A DNA stretch of 64,000 bases from Mucilaginibacter straminoryzae (GCF_022953055.1 NZ_JALJEJ010000001.1:682001-746000); one strand, 5' to 3'; counted from the stretch's first letter, positions 50,938-61,162 are shown. The notes: generated by a model not told the origin, from the letters alone. A program made the numbers and translations.

Positions 50938-51915
50938 ATGACACCAAATCTTAAACCATCACAAGAAGCCATTGCTTCAGCTACCCGTACCCTGTTATCT
51001 GATGATAATTATTTGCACATCAAAAATGCCGTTGAACAACTTCATAAGGTATTTGCGAAAGCTACCGGGGTTGAAGCCGGGGATATTACAGATAAGGACA
51101 TCGAACTGCCAACGGGTACTGCCGTTTCAACTATCAAGGCCGCACATTGCCTTAAGGAACTGGAGCGCACCCGTCGGTTTTTAAGGGGTATTTATGCAGC
51201 CATTGACCAATTGTTAGAAAAAGGTAGCGGCGAGCCTGTCCATATTTTTTATGCCGGTTGCGGTCCGTATGCCACCTTGCTCACACCGTTTACATCGCTT
51301 TTTACGTCGCAGCAGTTGCAGTTCACACTGCTTGATATTAATGAGGCCTCATTAGATGCCGCCCGCACGCTATTCGATACGTTGGATTTAGCCGATTACG
51401 TACGCGAATATATTTGTACCGATGCCACAACCTATAGGTTTCCCCAAGGGAGCAAGATAGATATCGTGATCTCTGAAACCATGCTGAATGCTTTGAGGAA
51501 GGAGCCCCAACTGGCCATTATGAACAATCTGATTCCGCAGATGGCTCCTCATGCGATTTTCATTCCGGAAGAAATAACGATTGATGCCGTACTGACAAGA
51601 TGGGAAGAAGAGAAAAACTCGTTTTTTCTTGAAGACTATCAACCCAAAAGAATAAAAGCCGGTACAGTATACCAGGCGTGCCGCGAATTTAAACTCCCGG
51701 AGCCGGTTATTATTAATGTTCCTGCTTCTGAAACCCACCATCGGCTGGATTTATTTACTGATATAAAGGTTTACGGGGAAGAAATGCTTTCCGCCTATAA
51801 TTGCAGTCTGAACATACCCCTGCACGTTGCAGAGTTGAATAATCAGAGCAAAGAGGTAACCGTGAAGTTTAATTATATCATGTCTGAAAAGCCAGGTTTT
51901 GTAAGCAGCTATTAA
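50938..51915 (+). CDS. SAM-dependent methyltransferase, PRMT-like fold
   Basis: 325 residues. The SAM motif is HIFYAGCGPYATLLTPF, then FTLLDINEASLDAARTLF, then ICTDATTYRFPQG, and IDIVISETMLNALRKEP as the motif after strand 4. The N-terminal 90 residues form a helical domain and the C-terminal part is a beta domain, as in arginine methyltransferase-like enzymes, and its acceptor could be a small molecule or protein. No family name is certain. Confidence 0.75.
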   Translation: MTPNLKPSQEAIASATRTLLSDDNYLHIKNAVEQLHKVFAKATGVEAGDITDKDIELPTGTAVSTIKAAHCLKELERTRRFLRGIYAAIDQLLEKGSGEPVHIFYAGCGPYATLLTPFTSLFTSQQLQFTLLDINEASLDAARTLFDTLDLADYVREYICTDATTYRFPQGSKIDIVISETMLNALRKEPQLAIMNNLIPQMAPHAIFIPEEITIDAVLTRWEEEKNSFFLEDYQPKRIKAGTVYQACREFKLPEPVIINVPASETHHRLDLFTDIKVYGEEMLSAYNCSLNIPLHVAELNNQSKEVTVKFNYIMSEKPGFVSSY

Positions 51916-51993
51916 GAGATGTTTATGTTATTTTTTCTTTAAGAACCATCTGTTTGATTAAAGATCAGACACATTGCTTAGCCCCATTTTCTT

Positions 51994-53199
51994 TTATATC
52001 TCTACACGATCAGGGATTAGATGCGCTGCATATTTTCCTCGCGTCTTTTTACTTTTCTTGTTTCGTTTTCCCCACCAGATCAGAAAACCGGTAATGGGTA
52101 GGGAGGCGCAGATCAAACTGGCCAGGAACGCCAGGATCTGCGTGGGCAAGCCGTAAATTCGTCCGGTGTGAATGTCTTTATTCGAGTTTCGCCATTTTAA
52201 ACCTAATGGGTTGCTGGCATGTTCAAGCTGATCAAATTGTTTACCTGTCCGTGCGTCGAAATAGTAATAGCTGATATTGCGCCATCCGTCTGTCGGTTTT
52301 TTGATATAAACAAAAGCCATGATCGCCTTGCTGTTCTTTTTAGGCAGATTTAGCCCGATAGTATGATAATTGCCGTTCAACCGGGATTTTAGCTGATAAA
52401 CAATTTCATCCAAATGGTCGCCGGTGCTATCAGGGGTTGAAATGGTTGGGGCATTACGCACCAATATCACAGGTTTAGATGAACCCAAGGCTTTGTAAAT
52501 ACCTTTCTCCCACCATTTGAAAGACCAGGTTAGTCCGGTTACGGCAATAATGATCGCAACGGGCAATACATAAAAGCCGAAGCTGTTATGCAGATCATAA
52601 TTTACCCGTTTCCATTTCGCACTCCATTTAACAGACAGGCTCTTTTTTAGTTGCCTGATGTTTTTTGGCAGCCATAGGATAAAGCCGGTGATCAGCATCA
52701 CCAGAAAGAGCAAAATGCAGCAGCCGATAACCACACTTCCCACGGGTTTCACCAGTAACAGCTGCCGGTGAAGCTGTTCTGTCACATTGAAAAATTCGTA
52801 ACGGGTATCGATAACGCCCAGCACCTTCCCTGTATAAGGATTCACATAAACCTCGTCGCGATATTTAAACTGGCTGAAGTAGCTTAAGTTGATGTCATTA
52901 TGCTTGTTTACTTTAGAGGCAGTGAAAATGTAACTCTTATCATCCGCATTGATCCGGATATCCGTTATATCTTTTTTGGGGCCGGTTACTTTTTTTACAT
53001 TTTTAAGTAATTCGGAAACCGGCCTTGCAGGGCCGGTTTTATTAACGTACACCAGATCTTTGTGAAAAAGATCAAACAGTTCATCTTCGAAAACAAGTAT
53101 ACAACCGCTAACGGAAACAATTACTACGATTACGCCCGTTACCAAACCAATCCATAAGTGCAGCCAGGCTGCTACCGCTTTAAGACGCTTCCGTATCAT
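51994..53199 (-). CDS. PepSY-associated inner-membrane protein (iron-reductase type), module 1
   Basis: 401 residues. The PepSY_TM topology is visible: an N-terminal helix (AAWLHLWIGLVTGVIVVIVS), one helix at about 155-180, one at about 205-230, and the C-terminal FLASLICASLPITGFLIWWG. Such proteins sit next to siderophore receptors and may reduce or release ferric iron in the periplasm. It follows its TonB-dependent receptor after one base, so they are co-translated. Confidence 0.85.
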   Translation of the reverse strand: MIRKRLKAVAAWLHLWIGLVTGVIVVIVSVSGCILVFEDELFDLFHKDLVYVNKTGPARPVSELLKNVKKVTGPKKDITDIRINADDKSYIFTASKVNKHNDINLSYFSQFKYRDEVYVNPYTGKVLGVIDTRYEFFNVTEQLHRQLLLVKPVGSVVIGCCILLFLVMLITGFILWLPKNIRQLKKSLSVKWSAKWKRVNYDLHNSFGFYVLPVAIIIAVTGLTWSFKWWEKGIYKALGSSKPVILVRNAPTISTPDSTGDHLDEIVYQLKSRLNGNYHTIGLNLPKKNSKAIMAFVYIKKPTDGWRNISYYYFDARTGKQFDQLEHASNPLGLKWRNSNKDIHTGRIYGLPTQILAFLASLICASLPITGFLIWWGKRNKKSKKTRGKYAAHLIPDRVEI

Positions 53200-53200
53200 A

Positions 53201-55666
53201 TCAGTTGAAAGTATAAGTTAACGTAGCCAAGTAATTAGATGGTGCTCCGGGGAACAGGCGTATATAATCATACCCGCCAACCCAGTATTTTTTACCGGTA
53301 ATGTTATTGGCGTTAAACTGCAGCTGAATTTTGCCTACGGTATAATATACCGCAGCGTTTACCAATAAGTACTCCGGAACGGTTTGTGTTAAATTGATGG
53401 ACAGGTTACGCTTGCCTGCATAATTTGCTCCTGCACCTATCCCGAGGCCTTCAAGCAGGCCTTTGCTGAAGTTATAACGCGTCCAGATATTGGCAAGGTT
53501 GCGGGGAGCGTTGGGGTTTTGTGTGCCCACTTCTGCTGCCACCGGGCTTTCAGAAATGTAAGACCGGTTATAAGCATAAGAAGCAATCAGGCTCCAGTAG
53601 GGTGTCAGGCGGCCGGTCACATCAAATTCGATCCCTTTTGACAACACACCACCAACTTGCCGTAGCAAGTCTGGCTGGGAAGCAACACCTGCGTTATAAA
53701 GCACGTTGTTTTGCTCTATCCGATAAACAGCGGTTGTAATGCCAATACGGTCATTCAGGAAATTGCCTTTTGCACCGAACTCCACCATTTTGCTTTTTAA
53801 CGGATCGAATGGTCCACCGGCGTTCGGGTTAGCCAGCGTGGCTGCACTTTGCGGATTATAGCCCGTTACATAAGAACCGTAAACATTAAGATTATTTAGG
53901 ATAGAATATACTGCACCTAAGCGTGGCAGCCAGGCATGTGAGTGCGTTTTTACTTCATTGGTGGCGGCGTAATTGCTAAAATCTGTATAGTACTCATAAC
54001 GCACACCGAGCAGCACCTGTAGCTTGTTCCATTTCAGCTGGTCTTGCGCATAGCCCGCGTTTAGATAGTAATAGGCTGGTGCAATACTTGCCACACTGTA
54101 GAATGCTTTGCTATCGTCCTGAAGTTGCTGTGAAGCACGGATATTGTTCAGGTCAAAGCTTGGTACGTTAGGAACCGGGTTACCGTTCTTATCTAATAAA
54201 TAATTGGCTTTGTTGGTTGGGTTATATGAGGCGATGAAACCGGTGTTAGTGGCGTTACGGTAACCCGAGGCGGTTAGCTGCGATGCGCCGACAGGTGTTT
54301 TTTCGCTGCCATAATCATACCCGGCAACCAGTTTATGTTCAAGCGGACCAGTTTTTTCATTATAGTTTAAAAAGCCGGAAAAGTTGTCGATGTAGCGTTT
54401 GCGCTGGCGAGTAAATATCTGCATTGCAACCAGGTTAGGGATAACCTTACCTGCACCGTCAACCGCGTAGGCGTTTGCACTGCGATGTTCATAAAGGTCT
54501 TCATTGTAGCCTGTTTTCAGATATGACGCGCTGAAATTCAGTTTCTCGGTCAGTTGGCGGCTTACCGAAAAAGTAACCATATAGGTGTTTTCGTTAAGTT
54601 TATCATTAGGCGTACTTAAGGCTAAGGTAATGGGCGTAGAATTCAGATCATTACCGATAACAGACTGTCCGCGGTCTAACCGGCTACGGGAACTGTTGTA
54701 AACCAGGTCAAAATTGATGCGGGTTTTTTCATCGGGGATAAATGACAGCGATGGTGCAATAACCACATTCTTATCAAATTGCAGGTCGCGGAAAGAATTA
54801 GCATCTTCATAGCCCAGGTTAAGGCGGTAGAGTAGGGTGCTGTCTTTAGTTGCAGGGCCGGTAAAATCTGCCAGTCCGCGGAAGGTATTAAAACTACCCA
54901 AAGAAATGCTAACCGATTTTCTGCTTTCGTCAAGCGGTTTTTTGGTCACACGGTTTACTACCCCGCCAGGGCTGGCGTTGCCATATAAAGCCGACGCCGG
55001 GCCCTTTAAAACTTCAAGCCGCTCCAGGTAATTGGTTAAAGGCTGTTTCCAAAAACCGGTGCTGGTACGCAGCCCGTTAAGTAATTGTGTGTTGCTTTGT
55101 CCATTTACGCGAAAACCGCGGATGGTAAGGTCGTCATAAAAAGTAAACTGGCTTACGCCGCTGAAGTTCTTCACTACATCGCCTGTACGGACAACGCCCT
55201 GATCTGCCATCAGTTCTTTGCTGGCATAAGAAACCGACTGCGGTAGATCCATAATATCAGTTTGTGTTTTATTGCCGATAAAAGTAGCCTTGGTTTTATA
55301 GGTGCGCTCTTTACGGCCGGTGATCTCGACAGATTGCAGTTGTGTTTCGTCTTCGGTCAGGTTGAAATTCAGTTCGGTAAGATGGCCATTAGTGAGGGTG
55401 ATGTGCTGACTTACTTTTTTATAACCAACACCACTTACAACCACCAGGTATGTGCCTGGTTGGATCTGCTTAATTTCATAGTTACCGCGAAGATCTGTAA
55501 TAGCGCCTTTACCAGTGCCTTGCAGGGCAACGCTGATATATTCGATTGGCTTATTATCCGGGCTGGTAACACGGCCGCGTAATGTTGCTGTGTTTTGCGC
55601 CAATAAGCTGGAAGAAAGTAAAACTAAAAAGAGAGGAACGGAAAATTTTAATAAAAGTGTTTTCAT
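53201..55666 (-). CDS. TonB-dependent siderophore receptor, module 1
   Basis: 821 residues. Signal peptide (about 1-23, ending SSLLAQ), then a carboxypeptidase-regulatory-like domain (about 25-115, TLRGRVTSPDNKPIEYISVA), a plug (about 140-250, YGNASPGGVVNRVTKKP) and a 22-strand barrel ending NYLATLTYTFN. The plug and barrel match the FhuA/FhuE-like ferric-siderophore receptors. The promoter has a near copy before receptor 2. No sigma/anti-sigma pair is present. The siderophore cannot be told. Confidence 0.9.
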   Translation of the reverse strand: MKTLLLKFSVPLFLVLLSSSLLAQNTATLRGRVTSPDNKPIEYISVALQGTGKGAITDLRGNYEIKQIQPGTYLVVVSGVGYKKVSQHITLTNGHLTELNFNLTEDETQLQSVEITGRKERTYKTKATFIGNKTQTDIMDLPQSVSYASKELMADQGVVRTGDVVKNFSGVSQFTFYDDLTIRGFRVNGQSNTQLLNGLRTSTGFWKQPLTNYLERLEVLKGPASALYGNASPGGVVNRVTKKPLDESRKSVSISLGSFNTFRGLADFTGPATKDSTLLYRLNLGYEDANSFRDLQFDKNVVIAPSLSFIPDEKTRINFDLVYNSSRSRLDRGQSVIGNDLNSTPITLALSTPNDKLNENTYMVTFSVSRQLTEKLNFSASYLKTGYNEDLYEHRSANAYAVDGAGKVIPNLVAMQIFTRQRKRYIDNFSGFLNYNEKTGPLEHKLVAGYDYGSEKTPVGASQLTASGYRNATNTGFIASYNPTNKANYLLDKNGNPVPNVPSFDLNNIRASQQLQDDSKAFYSVASIAPAYYYLNAGYAQDQLKWNKLQVLLGVRYEYYTDFSNYAATNEVKTHSHAWLPRLGAVYSILNNLNVYGSYVTGYNPQSAATLANPNAGGPFDPLKSKMVEFGAKGNFLNDRIGITTAVYRIEQNNVLYNAGVASQPDLLRQVGGVLSKGIEFDVTGRLTPYWSLIASYAYNRSYISESPVAAEVGTQNPNAPRNLANIWTRYNFSKGLLEGLGIGAGANYAGKRNLSINLTQTVPEYLLVNAAVYYTVGKIQLQFNANNITGKKYWVGGYDYIRLFPGAPSNYLATLTYTFN

Positions 55667-55690
55667 TGATCAGGCGGTTAATCTTTGCCG

Positions 55691-55722
55691 CAAAGAAAGT
55701 ATTTATTTAGACTAATTACAAA
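55691..55722 (-). promoter_or_regulatory. Promoter/operator of the siderophore module 1
   Basis: On the minus strand TTTG-N20-TTTCTTTG, one mismatch to TANNTTTG. The spacer contains AATTA-GTC-TAAAT (55705-55717), an imperfect inverted repeat found also in module 2. A metal-responsive repressor site is a likely role. Confidence 0.55.
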
Positions 55723-55761
55723 TAATATCTGGATTCTGCTTTTCCTTACACATATAAATGC

Positions 55762-56973
55762 TCAACAGTTAACCAGATTGACTTTTGAGGGACGTTTCTT
55801 CTTACCCCATTTACGGTTGTACCAGATGATGGTTCCGGTAACGGGAAGGCTGGCACCGACCATGCAGGCAAGAAAGGCGAGTATTTTGGTAGGCAAGCCA
55901 AGTATCTGGCCGGTATGGATATCGAAATTCATGCGGTATGCCCTTTCGCCTGCTGATATTTCGGCGTATGGTTTATCGTTCGGGTCAACATAAGGCAAAG
56001 ATTTCAGGGTTGCCTGGTCGTGGAAATAGGTTTCCTTATTGTAGAAGATGGTGCCGTCTCCAAAAAATACCATTGTTTGATAAGTATCTTTCGGAAGTTG
56101 CGGTGCATGAAAGTAAATGCGTCCGAAATCAGCGTGCCTGTGTGTGACGTATTTCCAGATATGATCCAGTGCAATGGTTGTTGCCGGTTTTGGGGTTACG
56201 GTAGTGTCCGACAATGGATCTTCTTCTTTCAATTCTACGGCTACCTTACCGGTTAGCGTGCGGTACATGCCATGGCGAAACCATCCGAAAGTATAATAGA
56301 TACCGGTTATGGTAAGAAATAGCAGCAGAATGGATGCATAAAATCCGAAGACGTTATGAAGATCAATATTCAGCCTTTTCCAACCGGCGCGCCGCTTCAG
56401 GGTAAAGCTTTTCTTTACTGTTCTTTTTGTCCATTTCTGCGGATACCACCAGACGAGCCCGGTGATAATAATGATCAGAAAGATGAGGCAGGCGGAACCA
56501 ACAATAGGGCTGCCTATTTTTTGCGGTAGCCATAAAAAGCGGTGCCCGGCCCTTATCAGCAGCATGGCCATCTCATAGGCATCCGGCTTGCGTTTATCTA
56601 AAATAAGTCGTCCGTCATAAGGGTTCATATACAGATAGGCTATTCCCTTTTTACCAAAGCTGAAATTCAGTTGTGCAGACCTGTCCTTTTTGCCATAGAT
56701 AATACCGGTTAGTTTTGCACTGTCGGTGCCCTTAACGGTAAAATAAGCCTGTGCCTTGTTCACCAGTACCGATGGCGGTAAGAAGGATTTTTGTTGAGGC
56801 ACCACAAATTGATGCTTCTCTGTGATGGCCCCGATCTCGTAACGGAACACCCACAAACCACCGGTGAAGCAAACGATAAACACTACTATACCTGATAACA
56901 GCCCCAGCCATAGGTGCAGCCATTCTGCTATTTTGCGGAAGGCGGATTTTTTTGAATGCTTTTGCCCTTCCAT
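55762..56973 (-). CDS. PepSY-associated inner-membrane protein (iron-reductase type), module 2
   Basis: 403 residues. Same topology as the module 1 protein, with AEWLHLWLGLLSGIVVFIVC at the start, a helix near GSACLIFLIIIITGLVWWYP, and KILAFLACMVGASLPVTGTI at the end. It is clearly related to the other copy but diverged, so the duplication is old. It follows receptor 2 after two bases. Confidence 0.85.
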   Translation of the reverse strand: MEGQKHSKKSAFRKIAEWLHLWLGLLSGIVVFIVCFTGGLWVFRYEIGAITEKHQFVVPQQKSFLPPSVLVNKAQAYFTVKGTDSAKLTGIIYGKKDRSAQLNFSFGKKGIAYLYMNPYDGRLILDKRKPDAYEMAMLLIRAGHRFLWLPQKIGSPIVGSACLIFLIIIITGLVWWYPQKWTKRTVKKSFTLKRRAGWKRLNIDLHNVFGFYASILLLFLTITGIYYTFGWFRHGMYRTLTGKVAVELKEEDPLSDTTVTPKPATTIALDHIWKYVTHRHADFGRIYFHAPQLPKDTYQTMVFFGDGTIFYNKETYFHDQATLKSLPYVDPNDKPYAEISAGERAYRMNFDIHTGQILGLPTKILAFLACMVGASLPVTGTIIWYNRKWGKKKRPSKVNLVNC

Positions 56974-56975
56974 TA

Positions 56976-59333
56976 TTAAAATTTAAAGGTTACCGAAGCT
57001 AAATACTGGCGCAGCATCTGGTAAGAGGCCCAGCCATCCCAATACCGCTTGTTGCCCAGGTTATTACCCTTCAGGCCAAGGCGCCATTTGGGCGTATCAT
57101 AAAATATGGTGGCATTGAAGATGGTATAAGATGGGATCTCCAATGTGTTTGACGCATCAAACCACGAACGGTCTACATAATTACCGCCTACGCCTACACC
57201 CACATTTTTAATAAATTGATTGAACTTGTAGCTTAACCAGAAGTTAGCGACGTTTTGCGGTGCAGAAGGCGCCAGTTTGCCCACCAGCGCAGCAGTGGAT
57301 TGCGTGATTTTATTTTCATTGTGCCCGTAACCAGCCACAATATTAAGCCCGGAAACTGGATTGGCTAATACTTCAATTTCATAACCTTTACTGCGCTGGG
57401 TACCGTCTTGTACCGTGAAGTTTTGGTTATTGATCACGCGGGTATAGGTCGCATTGCTTACTTTAATATCATAGTAGCTTACTGTGGCAGACAAACGGTG
57501 ATCAAATACTTCGGCTTTTAATCCGCCTTCTAACTGGTTGGCCTGGCGTGGTTTAAATACAGAGACAGTTCCGTCTGGCTGGCTTACGGGGCCCACATTC
57601 TGAAAGCCATTCATGTAGTTGCTAAACAGGCTTAACTGGTCTTTTACCAATTGGTAAACCAGGCCGAACTTGGGCGAAAATGCCGTTTGATTGTAATTAT
57701 TAGAACCAGCGACGCCATTGGTGTACGTCGGTTTGTTGTTAAACCGGTCTACCCGTAAGCTGGCCATAGCGTTCAGCCTGTCGGTAATGTTAAATACGTC
57801 TGAAGCATAAGCGCTATAGATGTCCTGCCGCGCATCCACAATCGCATAATTAGCTGTGCCGGCAATGGCATCCAGCTTTTGCAGGCTCATGACCGGGAAG
57901 GGTTTGCTGATGTCGTCGATTTGGTCATACACCAGTTGAACGGGCGTGTAACTTTGACGGCCATGATAAGTGTAAACATCGATACCTGCCAGTAAGCGGT
58001 TGCGAAACTGCCCGATTTTAAAGTCGCCGTTAAAATTTTGCTGTAGCTCTATCGAGTTAAAATCGCGGGGGCCAAAGTCGGTAACGCGTCTGGTTACTTT
58101 GTTTACCGCGGTAAATAGCGGGTACACCTGCAGGCTGCGTTCTACATGATTATTGCTGTAAGCCACCTGCGTAGTTGATTTCCAAGAACTACTTATTTTA
58201 TAATCTGCCTGTGCATGCAGGTTACGTGCGCTGAGCTGTGCATCGATATTTTCGCCTCCAAAACTGGTTTTGTAATTCAGCGGGATTTGTGACAGACTGG
58301 TAAATAATCCTGCCGGAAAGGTGGGATAAGGGTTTTGTGTTTTATTCTGGTTATAGATCTCTGCATCAAACAGCAGGTTCAAGCGCTCATCTACCTGGTA
58401 GGCGAGGCTTGGTGCAAAGGTGAAAGTACGGTTATGGCCTACGTTCTGGAAACTGCCTTCGTTGTGATAAGCCGTGTTAAGGCGCATCAGCACGGTCTTA
58501 TCCTGGTTTAACGGGGTGTTGATATCTGCCGTGATGCGGCTAAGATCATAACTGCCCAGCACTGTAGAAACCTCGCCTTTAAAAGTATCAAAAGGTTTTT
58601 TAGTGACCTGATTAACCAAACCGCCAAAAGAGGTAATGGTGGAACCAAATAGCGTACCCGACGGGCCTTTGATTACCTCGGCACGTTCGATGTTTACCGG
58701 GTCTACGGCTGTCCATGCTTGTTGGGCCATTCCGTTACGAACGCTAGTAGATACCGTAAAACCGCGCAGATAGACGTAGGCCGAACCGGCAGGGCTCATG
58801 GCTGGTATTGCACCAGCCGAATTGTAGAGTGCATTACGATAATCTACAACCAGTTGATCCTGCATCAGTTCTTTGCTGATGCTGGAATAAGCCTGCGGAT
58901 TTTCAAGGTTGCTCAGCGGCATCCGGGCTACATATTCGCTTTTTTTGTTGATGCGTTTTCCGGCGTTGCTGCTGACGATCACCTCCTGTAACTGCTCATT
59001 GTTTTCTGTCAGTATAAAATCGGCAACTAATGTTTCCCCGGCCGCAAGTGTAATGGTTTTGCTTTGCGACGAGAGGCCGATAAGTTGTGCCACCAGCGTA
59101 TAGGTTCCGGCAGGGATATGCGATAGCTGATAAATTCCTTTTGCGTTAACTGAGGTGCCGCGGGTAGTACCCTTTAGGGTGATGGTTACAAATTCAGCAG
59201 GTTTGCCGTCAGATGTGCTAACGGTACCTTTAATTGTGCCGGTTTGGGCAAGAACGTGTAAAGAAAAGAAGAGAAAAAGAAAAGAGAAGTAAAATTTCTT
59301 ACCGCATAGTAAAGAATTCATAAGTTTGTTCAA
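56976..59333 (-). CDS. TonB-dependent siderophore receptor, module 2
   Basis: 785 residues. Signal peptide (about 1-29, ending HVLAQ), carboxypeptidase-regulatory-like domain (about 31-115, KPAEFVTITLKGTTRGTS), plug (FGSTITSFGGLVNQVTKKP) and barrel ending QYLASVTFKF. Another ferric-siderophore receptor; its barrel is less similar to receptor 1 than expected for a recent duplication, so it may take a different ligand. Confidence 0.9.
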   Translation of the reverse strand: MNKLMNSLLCGKKFYFSFLFLFFSLHVLAQTGTIKGTVSTSDGKPAEFVTITLKGTTRGTSVNAKGIYQLSHIPAGTYTLVAQLIGLSSQSKTITLAAGETLVADFILTENNEQLQEVIVSSNAGKRINKKSEYVARMPLSNLENPQAYSSISKELMQDQLVVDYRNALYNSAGAIPAMSPAGSAYVYLRGFTVSTSVRNGMAQQAWTAVDPVNIERAEVIKGPSGTLFGSTITSFGGLVNQVTKKPFDTFKGEVSTVLGSYDLSRITADINTPLNQDKTVLMRLNTAYHNEGSFQNVGHNRTFTFAPSLAYQVDERLNLLFDAEIYNQNKTQNPYPTFPAGLFTSLSQIPLNYKTSFGGENIDAQLSARNLHAQADYKISSSWKSTTQVAYSNNHVERSLQVYPLFTAVNKVTRRVTDFGPRDFNSIELQQNFNGDFKIGQFRNRLLAGIDVYTYHGRQSYTPVQLVYDQIDDISKPFPVMSLQKLDAIAGTANYAIVDARQDIYSAYASDVFNITDRLNAMASLRVDRFNNKPTYTNGVAGSNNYNQTAFSPKFGLVYQLVKDQLSLFSNYMNGFQNVGPVSQPDGTVSVFKPRQANQLEGGLKAEVFDHRLSATVSYYDIKVSNATYTRVINNQNFTVQDGTQRSKGYEIEVLANPVSGLNIVAGYGHNENKITQSTAALVGKLAPSAPQNVANFWLSYKFNQFIKNVGVGVGGNYVDRSWFDASNTLEIPSYTIFNATIFYDTPKWRLGLKGNNLGNKRYWDGWASYQMLRQYLASVTFKF

Positions 59334-59365
59334 ATGTTTAATGGGTTGAAGGATCTGTTAACATT

Positions 59366-59401
59366 AAGCCGGTGTGATGTTTGGCGACGGATCACCGGCT
59401 T
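59366..59401 (-). other. Hairpin in the leader of siderophore receptor 2
   Basis: AAGCCGGTG/CACCGGCTT form a 9-bp stem in the 5' untranslated region, without a T run. It might affect mRNA stability or translation. It is not a cobalamin riboswitch: no B12 box is present. Confidence 0.45.
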
Positions 59402-59444
59402 CATTATTTGGAGTAATTGTTACATAGGCAGCGTTTAAACAGCA

Positions 59445-59476
59445 CAAAGAAAGCCACTATTTAGAATAAATCCAAA
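59445..59476 (-). promoter_or_regulatory. Promoter/operator of the siderophore module 2
   Basis: On the minus strand TTTG-N20-TTTCTTTG, the same -7 variant as module 1, with ATTTA-TTC-TAAAT (59459-59471) in the spacer, here a perfect 5+5 inverted repeat. Confidence 0.55.
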
Positions 59477-59510
59477 TAAAAATAGATAACGATTGTAGAT
59501 GATTATGAAT

Positions 59511-61034
59511 TCAAGTAGCTGAAACGCTATTTAGGGGTAAGTTATCTTGCCGTACAGCTTTAAGCACCACCTCATATGCAGGCTTTTTCTTCCACCGTGC
59601 AATTAACCAGCTGATGAAGCTTAGGATGAAAATGTCTTCATTGTCTAAAGCGTTTTGCAAGGCCAAAACCTTCTTTTGATAAGCCGGGGCAAAAACCACA
59701 TCAGGTTTTATCAGGTATCTTTCAACCAGGCTTAGAAACACCAGTACTCGTTCTTCCGAAGTTTTAAGCAAATACTTTTTGTACCTCCGTCGAAAGCTGG
59801 CTAGCCGAGACATGGCAAGTTCTATATTATTAAACTGTGCCTGTACCAAAATTTCCATCAGGTTTTTGCGGATGGTCCAAAGCATGCCCATTTTTTTCTC
59901 GTACCAGGCGTCGGTGCGGGTTAATAGCGTCAACTGCTTCAGACTTTCGCGATTATCGCAAAGAGCTAAGAACATAGCGAGGCATATTTTGATATCCTCG
60001 ATATCTTCAGGTTTGGATGAGGGTTTGGAAACAGCAATTGCTTCGCGTAACAATGCCATGGCTTGATCAGCAAAACCGGTAAAGAAAAGGTTAAGTGCAG
60101 AGAGTAACTGATACCGCAAATAAAACACGTTGTAGTAGCGGTTGTCTGACAGCATCAGCTCCATCATCTCTTTCAACAACGATTTACTTTTCTCGAAATC
60201 CCTTCTGCGTAAATGGAAGTTCGCCAGGAAGTATAAAATGGAAATATGGTAAAAGAGGTAAGTGCGCTTTTGGTTAGTCTGCCTTTGTATAAATCGGTTC
60301 GTACGATCAATGTAACGTTCTATCAGCCCGTAATTGTGTTGAATAGCGGCATATTCATTGGCGATAAAAAGAATTTGGTAAACAGACTTGTACGTCATCA
60401 GGTCCTGCACGGAAATTTTGTATTTCCTGATCGTAGCCAGCATCAGCGTGTTCAGCTTAACAACCTTTCCTTTCAGATGGATCTGTTGCAGTTCCTGCCT
60501 CAAAAAAGCGTAGGCCAGGTTGAGTTTGGCCTCGTGTTGCATATCCGACTGATTGCGTTGGAAGCGTGTGGTTAAAGCCTCAAAATCTTCTGCTTCGGGC
60601 AAGTGAGCATATTGCAGTTTTAACAGCAGAAGTTCATTCAATAGGTTAAACTGTTCTAAATGTTCTGCCAGCCGTTCTGCTTTATCCAAACATTTGAAAC
60701 CCACCTTCACCACATCGTTTTCTAACAAAAAGCGACCTACAACTACCAATCGTAGCGCGTCATACGTTTCGGACTGATTGCTTTCAAACGTTTTCTGTGA
60801 TAAAAATAACAACAGGCTGTCCTGAAGCCTTTTGCGTAAGGCGTGGTAGGCATCCTTATTTTTTTCTGTATGATATAGCTTATTTATGCCATTGATATCG
60901 TCAGTTTCTATTAAATGAAGTAGCTGCAAATTCTTGACGTCTGCCCGCTTGTTTTTTTGCTGTAAAAACTGCCTGAAGTTCTTCTTGTCCTCTTCTGTAA
61001 GAAGTTTAATTAATTCTGAAAGGGAATCGGTCAT
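59511..61034 (-). CDS. Large helical-repeat (TPR-like) protein of unknown function
   Basis: 507 residues, entirely helical. Repeats of paired helices of about 35-40 residues (e.g. FKCLDKAERLAEHLEQFNLL, YHISILYFLANFHLRRRDFE) look like a TPR solenoid. It opens MTDSLSELIKLLTEEDKKNF. There is no signal peptide or membrane segment. Similar stand-alone proteins occur in Bacteroidetes; no function is known. It is divergent from the YiaA-type gene. Confidence 0.65.
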   Translation of the reverse strand: MTDSLSELIKLLTEEDKKNFRQFLQQKNKRADVKNLQLLHLIETDDINGINKLYHTEKNKDAYHALRKRLQDSLLLFLSQKTFESNQSETYDALRLVVVGRFLLENDVVKVGFKCLDKAERLAEHLEQFNLLNELLLLKLQYAHLPEAEDFEALTTRFQRNQSDMQHEAKLNLAYAFLRQELQQIHLKGKVVKLNTLMLATIRKYKISVQDLMTYKSVYQILFIANEYAAIQHNYGLIERYIDRTNRFIQRQTNQKRTYLFYHISILYFLANFHLRRRDFEKSKSLLKEMMELMLSDNRYYNVFYLRYQLLSALNLFFTGFADQAMALLREAIAVSKPSSKPEDIEDIKICLAMFLALCDNRESLKQLTLLTRTDAWYEKKMGMLWTIRKNLMEILVQAQFNNIELAMSRLASFRRRYKKYLLKTSEERVLVFLSLVERYLIKPDVVFAPAYQKKVLALQNALDNEDIFILSFISWLIARWKKKPAYEVVLKAVRQDNLPLNSVSAT

Positions 61035-61101
61035 GCTGATATAATATTCTAAAACACTAAAATTAAAGAAATATATCGTCAGTAATTTGTAGAATCTAAC
61101 T

Positions 61102-61131
61102 TTTGCAGGCGTGGTTTACCATGCACATTTG
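61102..61131 (+). promoter_or_regulatory. Candidate promoter of the YiaA-type gene
   Basis: TTTG-N18-CACATTTG, with one mismatch in the -7 TA, about 30 bases before the start codon. Confidence 0.4.
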
Positions 61132-61162
61132 CTTCCATATTAATCATTAAAACAAAAACAAC

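Noticed and set aside
59366..59401. Riboswitch in the leader of receptor 2
   Set aside because: Only a plain hairpin is present; no B12-box or other known aptamer core was seen.
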